From contig VZRS01000393.1 of assembly GCA_013398055.1 (NCBI GenBank), positions 62,001-126,000 of the forward strand: 64,000 nt of DNA, given 5' to 3'. The DNA comes from Ifrita kowaldi (taxonomy: Eukaryota; Chordata; Aves; Passeriformes; Cinclosomatidae). The position numbers were made by a program, and so were the translations under genes. A model generated the notes under the pieces. That model did no database searches, was not told the origin of the DNA, and saw nothing but the letters and a program-made list of their open reading frames with translations. The first letter of the stretch is position 1; each line of letters starts with the position of its first letter. Shown piece after piece: positions 39,335 to 50,881 of the stretch.

Positions 39335-39690
39335 GCGCTGGTCCCGGCGAGGCCGCGGCGAGAGCCTGTCCCGCAGTGCTGCGCAGTGCTGCTCCCGACA
39401 GCCTGTCCCGCAGTGCTGCTCCCGACAGCCTGTCCCGCAGTGCTGATCCCGGGAGCCTGTCCCGCAGTGCTGCGCAGTGCTGCTCCCGACAGCCTGTACC
39501 GCAGTGCTGATCCCGACAGCCTGTCCCGCAGTGCTGCTCCCGACAGCCTGTCCCGCAGTGCTGATCCCGAGAGCCTGTCCCGCAGTGCTGATCCCGACCG
39601 CACTCGGGGGAGCTGGGCACGTCGGGCAGGGGCTGGTCCCGCCCGTGGGGCGAGAAGCGAGCGTCGCGGCCAGACCTGTGCTGTAGGAAG
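39335..39690. other. Isolated CpG-rich island around the minisatellite
   Basis: CG-dense sequence surrounds the minisatellite on both sides (GCGCAGACGTGCGC and GGCGAGGCCGCGGCGAGAG before; GGGCGAGAAGCGAGCGTCG after). It stands alone in AT-rich DNA about 8.8 kb upstream of the FZD7 start codon. It could be the promoter of an unannotated transcript, a distal regulatory CpG island, or GC-biased repeat expansion. No coding frame is convincing here. Confidence 0.6.
39364..39599. repeat. GC-rich 27-bp minisatellite, eight units
   Basis: Eight tandem units of GCCTGTCCCGCAGTGCTGAT plus CCCGACA, with either CT or AT in the middle. Units 1 and 4 carry an extra 10 bases from internal duplication of CGCAGTGCTG, making them 37 long, for 236 bases in total. 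The unit length is a multiple of three and contains no stop, so overlapping open frames appear on both strands; these are repeat artefacts, not genes. The last unit runs directly into unique GC-rich sequence. Confidence 0.95.
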
Positions 39691-41764
39691 TGAAACTGGG
39701 AACAGCAATAGGTGGCATCCCTCTGTCTGACCCTGCCTCCCAGCTCCGTGCTGCTGTAGGTGCAGGATTTTGCCTGGGGTGTGAAAACTGAAAATCCAGC
39801 TGCTGATAGCTATTAAAGTGCAACTGCTGAAGCAGAAATGTTAATGCTGGTGTCTTTGCCAAACTCCTACTCATTTATTTTCATAAAGGCTGTTGCTGGT
39901 GGGGGGGATAATGTAGGGAAACGAGGTCTAATATTAAAATAATTACTTTCTTGGCAAAGCAAACAAGTCCTTCTGTAGCATCCTAGCAGCTTCCCCACAT
40001 GGTGTGTTGGGTGATGGTGAAGGAGTGCTAATCCTGGAAGCGCTGTAGGGACACTGACAGTATTTTTTTAAGGTTGCTGACCTGTGTTAATTTGCGAGGT
40101 GCTATAAATTGCTTTTACCTGAATTTGAATGAGGCAGCATCACACCAGTGGCTTCTGGTTTGGGAGACAGTAGGCTTTTAAAATGCACCATTGTTGTCGT
40201 TGTTATCCAAGTGCAGTGTAATCCTTGTTCATTTCCTAGGCACAACAGTAAAGGCATTTTCTGCCCAGTGAGGTCTTATTCATGCAAGTTGTAGTAGAGA
40301 AGGATGATGACTCATGAACCAGCCTGTGGAAAGATGGAGTGGTGACTGTCCCCAGACATCCCCTGCCCTGTGCCAGAGATCGCTTCCTCCAGGGCAAGGA
40401 CATCTGTGCTCAACTCAGAGCCATTGTAGGACTCACTGTATTGGAGCAGTTCAGATTTGGCACCGGGTTACTTCCCTTCTTTGAGCTGCAAACTGAGGTG
40501 ATTCCTGGAACCACATTACTTTTGGCCCAGAGATCCCTGCATGAGGGGCAGCCACTTCCAGGAGAGCAGCAGGGCAGGGCAAGGCGGTGGGAGCTGCTGC
40601 AGCCATCTGATTTTCATCTGTTTCTGTGACTCAATATTCTCCCTGACCACAAGGGTCAGCTCTTTGTGAGTAAAGTCTATAGGTGTTGCTCCCTAGATAT
40701 TACATGGATATGGTGAGTTTGGGCTCTCCGAAGCAACCTGAGCAGCTGAATAATAGCTACTCACCAGACTCCACATTTGCTAAACAGTTTTCCAGAGAAG
40801 CGCTCTGTTTTCCAAGAATGTCTAGGGTAGTTGTGCTTAAAACATCAAAGATCTAAAAATTAGATTTTCTTCAAAAGCATATCTTAAAACTGGCCAGTTT
40901 TTGTGGTTGTTTGGTTTTTTTTAGCTAGATTAACTCTTTCTTTAAGATGCTCTCAGATTCCAGGTGCCCACCACCAGGGCTGTGGGTGGCAAGGAGACCC
41001 AGGCCACTTCTGAGCTTCTTTAGAGGCACTTACCCGCTCCAGGGAAGCTGCAACTGAAGCCAGGCAGCTGAGAGAGCCAGCACAAATGGTATTTTGCTAA
41101 ATAATTCCCTAGGGTTTGAGGGCTTGTTTCCTAACAGAGCCAGCTAAAAAAAAATCCAAGAACTGGCATGGGGGTTGTATAAAAATTCATTATTGCTTTT
41201 GTCCATCTTTAAAAGTATTGATTTAAAAAGTACATACTTTTCACTACATTTTTATCAAAATCACTTTTGAAAAGAATTGCTTGTTGAAAGCCTTTTCAAG
41301 AAAATTCAGTTTACTGGTAGTATTTGAAGTCATCTGGTTTTCAAACGTGATGAAAAAATTACAATTGGAATAGGAGCTCATGTGGAAGCATCATGGGAGA
41401 AAACCCAAAATGTTTCTGAAAAATAGTTGAAAAGAGTCTGTATGTGACAGTCTCTTCCTGTTCACTAGCATACAGCTAAAAGAAAAATCAGGTCCATTTT
41501 TAATGTAAAAATGCCCAAGTGTTTGCCTCTACAAACAGAAACAAAACCAAAAGCCCGGTAAACCCAAATTGTATAGCCATGGAGCCCAAGCACCTCCTTG
41601 CCTAGAGGAGGAATTAGTGGCTTGCATAATCAAGCCTGGGGAGCTCATTTTGTCGTGCTCAAAGGGCCGCAGTGGTGCAACAGTAGGGGTGGAGGGATCA
41701 GCAAGCACCAACAATGAATTCCCATCATTTTTCCATTTTAAGGCCTGAGTAGAGGAAATGCAAA

Positions 41765-41815
41765 GCTCTTCTTTTTTGCTCTCTTCTTTCCACCCCCCCC
41801 CCTTTCTTTTTTTTT
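41765..41815. repeat. Polypyrimidine tract with C-run
   Basis: About 50 bases almost wholly C and T, with about ten consecutive C followed by T-runs. Low-complexity sequence. Confidence 0.85.
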
Positions 41816-43739
41816 AAGGGTAGATAAAAAGAATGAAGCAGTAAAGAAGCCAGGTTGACACCTGTATCTATGACAGCTCAAGCAAGGAGAATAGTGGGAA
41901 AAGATCCGCTGGCAGCAATTTGAAACTGTCCCCTTCCTGACTTGGAGGCTTTGACTGATGGTGCAGCTTTGTGCAGCCATATGGTCGAACATCTTGAAGG
42001 GCTGGCAAAGAGATGCTGGTGCCAGTGCTGGGAAGGGGAACCAAGTCATTATTGGAAACCAGATCTCGGAGAGAAGAGCCATTAATACAAAATTTTGTTT
42101 CATGCTTGACTGGTCTCTCTGTGCACGGGACCCAGCGTGGCACTGCAGGAAGGCAAGGCCTTGCCTGGCTGCCAGGCACAGCTGTGCCGAGCCATGGTTA
42201 GAAGGAAAAGCTTCTTCCTCAGTGCTTAGTGCACAGTGTGGTCTCTTCACAGTGCAGCATTTCCCTCTTTGCACACACTTCTTCACACCTTCCCTCTTTT
42301 CATTTACCCAAACCCAGATTTGGCTTTGTTATAAGCTGCCACAGTGGTTCTCCCTATATTGCAGTACCAGGCAGATAAGGTTTGTTCTTCCCAGGCTGCA
42401 ACTGAGACCCAAGGAGAGCAGAGCTCCCTGACCAGGGCTCCTGGCAGCACTGGTGCCCCTTAATGTAAAGCAGCACCAGGGCCAGCAAGATAAGAGTTGT
42501 AATGACCACCGTGGGTTCCTGCTTTCCCTTTTATTACTTGGTACATTACAATTGTTTCCAGCAGAGAAGAGTTTATGTGTGTGTGGCTGTATCGGTTGTG
42601 TTGGACTGAGCTCCCTACATGGTTATGTGGATGGACTCCAGGGACAGAGCTGCACTTCCCCTTAATAAGCTCCTCGCACCACATTAAAGATAAAAGGGGA
42701 AGGGAAATATTTATATTCTGACAAAGCAGCTCTTCCCTTCAGGCTCTTGTTTTATTTATTAGCTTGCTCTGTCCCTCTCTTGCAGTTTTTTCTCTCTGTT
42801 TCAGTGCCTGTGCTGTCTTTTTCTCCTTTATTCACTAATTTTGTCCCTGGGAGACAGTGACAGTGAAACTTAAGAATCGCTGCCCAAGACATCAGATTCA
42901 AATTGTGTAATTCCCAGTTGATAACTACAACTCTCCCCCCATCTTTGTTTTTTAACACAAAGTAATGATTTATGGTGCTTAAACAATTGAATACATTACA
43001 TCTGGTTTACTCCAATTGCTTTAGATGAAACTGTAGAAATAGGGTAAGTTGGGTTTCTGATGGTTGTTGTTATTTGTTTGTTTTTTATACATTGCAACAC
43101 AGATGTTGAATATCCTCCCTTGTTTGTGTAGGCAGTGGAAACCACTATCATTCTTGTCTGGAGAAGCCCTTACTGAGGCATGACACAGCTACACAGAGAC
43201 CTTTCTAACCTCATTCATCAAATGCTTCCTTTCCTCTGAGGCCTTATCCTGGGGGACCATTCATTTCCTTCAACTAATATGCCATACGAAAGGAATCTTG
43301 GGTAGATTCCTGCATCTCAGTCCAACTATGAATTTGTACAAAGGTTCAAGAAGACAAGCAAAATATGGTATTCTTGTCTTCTGTGTCTTTTGCTCCTTCT
43401 CATACCTTACAGAAAATCACGATCTAACTTACAATGCCAGGGGATACCAATGTCTGTGTTATAATTATTTTTAGATATACATGTTTTGTGATACAATCAA
43501 GTAGCCCTCTGCGAAGAGTGAGGCAGCAAAATTAAAGACTTGGTGCCCACAAGCTTAATCTCTCTGACGTTGTTATGTTTCTGCCTGTTGTCACAGAACT
43601 GCAAAATATCTGCAAAGCACAGCCTTTACACCACCAGATTACAAACTGCCGGATGAATGAACTGTAGCTGGCTGGGGGAGCGGGCTGGTTTTTTACCGTT
43701 CACAATGCTGCCCTCCCAAAAAGCACCACAGCTCTGTTT

Positions 43740-43900
43740 CCAGACTGATCAGGAAGGTAAAAGAATTTGTTAATTGATTTTTCTCCCTCCCATATCAATT
43801 AATGGAGCCAATCTAGAGAGATGTGTGCTCCTCTTTCTTAGTTAATTAATCCTTTTCCTTTATCTTCACAAATAATGGCAATAAAGCAATTAGCAAAGGA
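43740..43900. promoter_or_regulatory. Candidate enhancer with paired homeodomain-type sites
   Basis: A perfect 9-base inverted repeat, TTAATTGAT at 43770-43778 and ATCAATTAA at 43794-43802, is followed by GTTAATTAAT at 43841-43850 and CAATTAG near 43888. The block is non-repetitive with no open frame. The density of TAAT/ATTA sites suggests a homeodomain-bound element; this is inference. Confidence 0.3.
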
Positions 43901-45099
43901 TTTACAGGGTGTGGAGTAGTGAGAGATTCCTCTGGCCCCTCTGCAGCTCAAGCTGTTCAGCAGTGCTGCAATTCAGGCTCTCTCTAAAGGGATTTGTGTC
44001 CCCCACCCTCTGCGGTGTGGCTGCTGAAAGCCCAGCCTCCTCAAGATGTGAAATCCCCAGCTCGCCTTCCCCTAAGGGAGAATTAACAGCTTCGGTGCCA
44101 GTCACTGGGACAATGGCACCAGCCCTCAAAGGCGACAGGCACCGGCTGCTGGTGGCACTACTGTCTCCGTAGCCCCTAAGCCTGTGGCTCCCAGGGAAGG
44201 TGCAACGGGGCAGGGAGTGCTGAGCAACCCCATCCCCTCAATCCCGCTAGAGCAGCAGACCCCGCTCCCTCCCTCCCCTGTCCTGGCCCTGTCCCACCAC
44301 TCCAGGCCGTACACAGGCTCTGCCTCTCCGGAAGCCCTCAGTGAGTGGTTCCGTTCTCCCAGCCGGTAGAAGAGGAACCTACCTAGGCTGTAAACCCTGT
44401 ACGAGAGAAACACACGAGGAGGAGCGAGCTGCCTCTTCTCTCTGTGACAGAGGTGTTGAATGGGTTTTGCCATTCTCCCCAGATGTTAGGGCTCACCTGA
44501 ACAGCTGTCTCCAAGATCCCTGACACAGCTGCCTGGATGGTGCATGCCGTTTGTGGGAAAGACAGCAGCTGCACAGTGGGTTGCGCTGGTGGAGAGAGCA
44601 GCATCGCTCTATGGGCTATTCACACCCTGACAAGGCATCTGTCCCTGAGCTCATCTGCTCAAGACAGCCTTTGTCAGCAACTCTCCTAGGTTGTTTAGAA
44701 TGTCCCTTAGAATGTGCAGCTGAGTCCTGGTCACCTTTGTCCAAGGCAGCAACGAAGACCATATAGATTCCAGCCTCAGAGTAGAATAAGGGCACTACTG
44801 ACAATTTATAATTTGAAATGTTCATGTGTTGGGTGGTAAAGCTAATGCAAAGCTCACGGATTTCAAGTCTTTTTTAGGCATGATTGGGAAGCCAGTGTTT
44901 TGTCATTTCTCCGTGTGTTAAGGGTGTTGTGACCTGCTTCTGCCCACTTACCCTCACATCCCTATGCAGGACGTGGCATGGAGGGTGTGAGAGTCGGCCT
45001 TGCAGCTGTTAGGACAGCACCCTTTACTGGTTTTGACAATTTAATTTAGTGGTTCTGAACCAAGGGGTTAATTAAGTGGTTTCTTATTATTTGTCTATA

Positions 45100-45340
45100 A
45101 ATAGAATAATAGAATCCTTTAGGTTGGGAAAGACTTTTAAGATCCTTGAGTTCAACCATTACCCTAGCACTACCAAGTCCACTGCTAAACCATGTCTTGA
45201 AGTGGCACATCTACATGTCTTTTAAATACCTCCAGGGATAGTGACTCCACCGCTTCCCCAGGCAGCCTGTTCCAATGCTTGATAACCCTGTCAGCAAAGA
45301 AATTTTTCCTGATATCCAACCTAAACCCTCTGGTGCAACT
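45100..45340 (-). mobile_element. CR1 LINE 3' fragment
   Basis: The plus strand opens with two ATAGAAT-type units followed by CCTTTAGGTTGGGAAAGAC and ends in AAATTTTTCCTGATATCCAAC. This is the reverse complement of the CR1 3' end with its short ATTCTAT-type terminal repeat. Only about 240 bases remain, so the copy is 5'-truncated and non-coding. CR1 is the dominant retrotransposon of birds, which supports an avian source. It is the only clear CR1 seen in the window. Confidence 0.9.
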
Positions 45341-46345
45341 AATGTTATTAGTCAAAGAGTAAGTTTGCTGATAATATCTTATTTAAGAGAAGCTTTACAG
45401 AGTATTATCTTTTCCTACTGCTTAAGGATATTACCGGCACGTAAGAATAAGCAACAGGTCCTGAAGCGCTGCAACAAGAACCATCCACGTGTTCAACCTC
45501 CTCCTTTCCTCCCACAGTTCCCCCTCTGCCTTCTCATTAGCAGCAGTAGTGTGCTGCTGGAAGGCCCATCTCCACCCTCCTTCTGAAGGCACAAAGAGCT
45601 GGAGATGAAAATTTCCCTCTTCTGTGCTCCTAGCTGTGGAAAGTGGGAGCCCTTCTGGTTCCCTGAAAGACACAGTGGCCTCAGAAGGGCAAGTAGATCC
45701 CAACAGCCCTGTGCATAGTGGTCAGTGAAGCGGTCCCTCCTGCACCAGAGCCCTGAGGGAACAAACACTTGGCTCTGAGCACCACCACCCCTTGCTGGCC
45801 CTCAAGCTTTCAAGAGAAAACAGAAAAAAAGGTCCCATACTAATGTGTGAATTATCTCTGGTCATACTGTTAGCCAGCGGCCCCTGGTAGGTCTTACACT
45901 AGGTGCTGAAAAATGAAGCAGCTGACTTCAAGAACCTAAAGAAATTGTCTGTGGGTGAAGGAATGTGTTCAGGCAGGATACTGCCCAGCCGTCCTTCAGC
46001 CAAGGTGTTTTCCCTCAGTGAAAGCTGTGGCAGGGGTGGCAACATGTTTGGTTGCCCCTCAGCTTCCTGTAACCATCCCAGCCAGCCTGGTTACTCTGTG
46101 CTGCTGTTGTGTGTCCTGCAGGTTTTGTGAACTGCCCAAAACTTGTGAAAATGTTGGTGAGGTCTAGAAAGCATATTCTGCTCTGGGCTTCTTCATCAGA
46201 CTAATTTCCTACCTCCCAGCTTGGACTTCACAGGAATAATATTTTGATGTAATATACATGATTTTAACACAGCCACTAAATACTTCTGACTTGGGTCAAT
46301 CCTTCTGTCACTGTGGGGAAGTGTCTTGGTTTTTTTTCTATTATG

Positions 46346-46365
46346 TTGCTTGCTTGCTTGCTTGC
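46346..46365. repeat. (TTGC)5 microsatellite
   Basis: Five perfect TTGC units after a T-tract; a likely polymorphic marker. Confidence 0.9.
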
Positions 46366-49300
46366 TCACTGCTGCTGTGCCTATCTCTATTTTCAAATGT
46401 AAACTAGCTATGCCACTATCAAGTGCCAGTGAAGAGATGTGGATGTTCTGTGTGACAGCGTGTATATAGCAGATGCATATTTGTCCTTAAGGCAAGATGC
46501 AATGTTTCATCCCAAGGGAAAGAAGAATGACCTTTAGTCTGTCTGGGTATTTTACAATGTGTCCTTCCTTTTCTGTTTCCTGTGAGGTTAAAGACCTGCT
46601 GGTGATGATTAAAAGTACTGCAGTTTCTTCTCTCTCTAAATAGTTTTTTGAGTTATTTCAGAAGCAAGAAAGAGGCTAGAAAGGTTTAGTTGCATCTTCC
46701 TTTTCACCCTGATGTCCACCAAAATCAGATTCTGCTGCATTTTACTTTCTAACAAAAGTAAAACTTGGCAACCTTTTCTTTCTGTTCATATCCAGCAGCT
46801 GAACATCCCCTACCCCTCCCAGATAGATTCCCAGAAGGATATTTTTGCAGCGTTCATACCAAGCTAGCTTTCATGCTCCCAGCATGGGATCTCTAGACTG
46901 AAGCTTCTGGCACTTCTGGGTCCACATATATTAGCGTTTTAGCTGTTAGGACCCAAGTTTAGAAATGTATTCCTAATTATCGCAGAAATGGTGGCCAGGG
47001 TTCATACCAGATCTTTTTCCTTGGGCTCTTTTTCTAGTTCAGAACTGCTATATGTCTTTCTGCAGAGTGCTGGCAAAGATATTGTTAAGAAAAAACATAA
47101 CAAGGTAGTGCCAGAAGATCATCTGTGATTACACAGATGGTCTGCACGTGTACCACAAGCCCACTGCTTTGGGAAACATTGAATTTACTCTGCCCTGGCT
47201 TCACAGCTGATTCCAACTTGCACCACAAGCCCCTCTGACACTTCCAGGAAGTGTTGGACTCGCTTGCATGGTCTCCACAGCTGATCTGTGCAGATGCTGT
47301 GGAAATGTCTGGGGTTTTCGGACACTGAGTAACCTGGGGTTGCTACCACACAGTAGTTCCAGCTGGGCCATTGGACTTGCAGAAATCCCACATAAATGTA
47401 AAGAAGGTCCTCTGAGTCTCCCTTCCTTCCAGACAAAATCTATGGGCAGAAGAGGGCATGTCCAATTAAACCCAGACGTGTTAGCCTTGCTCTAATCTGT
47501 TTGCTGGATGTCTGCAAGATGCAGAGAGATCAGGCAGAAGATGAATGGTGTGGCATTCTAAAACCACACTTTGCTGTGAGTAATGTTAGCATATTGATGC
47601 AGCCTTTCATTCTCAGTGTTTGTCAAAAGTAATTAGTGTAAAGGTCTCCACAGGATCAACATTTGAAATACTTTTTCCACTCCATATTCTCTTTTTCCCG
47701 AGTTTATAGTTTTCTCTTAAGTCACTGTGTTTGCTTAGTGGCAAATTTGTATGTAAAAGTTTCATTTATTTGCATTCATTCTGGCTTCACGATATCTGGG
47801 ACTCTGAATTGTCTTACTGAATATGATCAGTTCCAAGTAGCCGGGAGATAGGATCAGGCCAACCACCCAGCATCCCAGCATTGAAACTTCCCTAAATGAG
47901 AAGGAGGAAAAAAAAAAAAAGCTGTCACCTGTCCTGGGCTCCAGGGTAGGGCTTTTAGCTACTCAGTCTGAAGGCACTCAAGGAATCTCATTGGGCTATA
48001 GAGTGGCTGCTGAAATTGCAAATTGAACAACAATTAACAAAAAAAATCAACATTTCCAGCCTGTTCTTGTTCTGCAGTCAGCCTGCAGCCCCACACAGCA
48101 ACTCGGCTGCCTGGAGACAGGGCATTCCTACAGGCTCCCCAAAGTCCTAGCTTCTAAATAGGAGGGGTGAATACCTTCCCAGGGCTGGAATGCCCTGATC
48201 TCAGTTCATGTCCCTTCAGATAAGTGGTGACATACCACCCACCCAAATTAAAAAAACCTGCCCGGAAATATGTCAAAGAAGAATTTCCTGGTTTAAATGC
48301 CTCTGGAAGTCACTGCTCTTCTACATTTGACATTCAGATTGCAGTGGGAGCTTTCAAAAAACACAACTCGAACAAACAGCTATGGGTCATCCAGAGGGGG
48401 AGGGCCTGACTTTGTGGCTGCTGCCCAGAGCTGGGGTGGGGAGAGCTGGGGTGCCCTAGCTCGTCCTTCCTGCCAGAGAGCTGCCAAAGAGGCCTCTGAC
48501 CCAGATCCTTCCAATGGCTCTGAGGAATGTACCACCTTAGGTCTCTCTGAGACAGAGAAAAATCATATTCCAAAATTTAGATTAATTAGTGGTCAGGCTG
48601 GAAAGGGACTCTGCCTTCACTCGGTTCCTTCCTCTCTCTGTGCAGCTCTGTTCAGATGTGAACATTACTTCCTGGTGGAGTTTTGGCTGGCTTCGTTCTG
48701 TACCTGATTCTTTCACTCACTCTTCCTTTCATCCCTGCAGATGGCTGCTCTCAGATCATGAACGTGCTGCTTTAGGACAATGGAAATAGGGCCTTTTGTT
48801 TCTCAGCTTTTCCTCTCTGTAAGAAGGGCAGAGGTATCTGTGGGCAGGAAAAGATGGTGGAGCAAGCAGTTCACTGGAGATTGCCTTCCAATCAGAAAAT
48901 CGAAGTGCTTAGCTAGAGTCCAGCCTCTTACAGAAGCACGTGGAATTAGGACAGAGCAAAATCTGAATTCCTCTCTCATCTTTGTGTAAAATTTGTATTA
49001 AGAATTTACCTGCCTTAACTACATTTTGTAGGGACAGCTATGTAAAAGTTGCATTGTGTTCTCCAGAGTACATTTCTACATTGCTGGTCACTGGCTGAGT
49101 CCACGACATGCAAAGCCCTTGTTGTGCTTGTTAAAATCTGCTGGACATAGAGCTTTTCTGCACCAAAGAGAGGGAGGCTCTTCAGTATCAAGACATACAG
49201 TCTCATGTAAATGAAGTAACTGTATGTAGCTTAATAGGATGATGTCCCTAGCTCCCTGGGACTGAAAGAAAAAGGAGTATTATTTTTTTACCCTTCACCA

Positions 49301-50841
49301 TGTTTTTAACAGGTCTCTTACCTCGCTGCCATTCTATTGCCTTCTGTCACTGAAATTAAGCTGCTGAAATCTATGACAAAAATCTGTACATACCTCTGCT
49401 ATAGCATGCAATGTCCCAGCCTTCTAAAAGCAATGTACCAGGGAAGATACAGTATAATAATGCAGTAAATATAGGTCAGCTTCAGTAGATTGTAGCTTTT
49501 AGCAACTGGAACAATCCCATATGCAAAAAAGGAAAGAAAATTCCCAGTGTGGGCATCAGATCTGTTCACGTGATGTGAACACACATGCTTGAACTGTATA
49601 AACACACAAAATAGTGAGGCTATGATGAAGAGCTATATAATAGCTGAGGAAATATTTGCAGTATTTTGTATAAAATTGATAACTGAAGCTAACTGAATTT
49701 TCCAGGATGTCTTTATTATCCCATTTATGTAATAATAGTTGAAAGACAATTCTCTGCCTTCTAGAAGAACTGTTCTGTCTCTGGTGCAGAGTGTTTTACT
49801 TTTTACACGTAAAGCCTGACATTGACAAGTGACTTTTTTCTAAGTTATGAGAGGGACAAAAAACAACCATTTTGTTTGAGTGTGGACTTGAATGAGCTGA
49901 TCAGCTGTCTGAATCACCTCAGGTGCCACAGCACCAGAACCCATCAAAGAATTCTCCAAGCTGATTTTGAAATCAGCTTTTAAAAACACTTTGAATTTCA
50001 CCTTTTCCTTCTTATTCTGTGGCAAAATGATAATGTTCCACTATCAATCAAACAGAAAACACACAGCAGAACTGTAATTTTAATAAATTTATTCAGGATT
50101 GGCTAAACATGAAAAGCTAATAAGAATGCATTAGCTGTTTCCATAATATGACCAGAACCTTGTGGATTTGTTTAAGTGAAAACTTTTGTATCACATCAGT
50201 TCTTTGTTCTGTCTCTAGTTTGGCAATTAATCTCTAATAAGTGTCTAATCTGCTGCACTTTTCCTCATGACTTTGTATAAACACTGATTTATTTATTGTA
50301 CTTTGGCTGTAATAATTTGCTGTGAGCTGGAATCACAGCTCTGGAACTATTCACTAGGGAACAGCAAACACTTGGCATCTTTTGAGTCAGTCAGGCTGTC
50401 TCTGAAGTTATTTACTACACCATGGGTGGATCAGTACACTGAAGCTACTTGGTGCCGAAACCCCTACATCTGACCTGTTGGCAGTTTGGGAGCTTTTCTT
50501 TGGACCAGGTGGTCTGATTGCTTGAACCAAATGTTCCCACCAAGGATGTGTTTTGAAGCTCTCCAAAGAACCATTAATTCAGACTCCCAGGTCCCCGTTA
50601 TGGACTGGAGCTCATTAGGTTGTGCATCCAAACCAGCTCTGGCTTAGCATTCTCCACGAGCAATTGGGCTGGTGCACACCAAAACTACTCTGCAAAGTAA
50701 ACCAGTTCCTACTAACTGGGGATGATCAGGGGATTTGCATTTGCTGCTGTGGACCACCATACTAACACAGACACTGGAATATATATAAAACACAGAAAAA
50801 CATTTTTCCATTTTTCTGTTACCCAAAAGCTGTTTTGTTTT

Positions 50842-50881
50842 GTTGGTTGGTTGGTTGGTCAGTCGGTCGGTTGGTTGGTTG
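50842..50881. repeat. Imperfect (TTGG)n microsatellite
   Basis: Runs of TTGG interrupted by CAGTCGGTCGG in the middle, about 40 bases. Simple-sequence repeat with no further role visible. Confidence 0.9.

Larger units (their letters stand above)
39700..45099. other. Intergenic sequence between minisatellite island and CR1
   Basis: Unique sequence with the polypyrimidine tract at 41.8 kb and the homeodomain-motif block at 43.74-43.90 kb. Several open frames of 90-180 codons lack domain features or splice context and look random. Confidence 0.5.

Noticed and set aside
39686..39695. GGAAGTGAAA, a match to the ETS-IRF composite element
   Set aside because: An eight-fixed-base motif is expected about twice by chance in 64 kb counting both strands, and nothing else supports it.
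39206..39874. Open frames of 125-222 codons on both strands over the minisatellite
   Set aside because: The 27-base unit is a multiple of three without stops, so repetitive frames are automatic. No gene signal lies outside the repeat.
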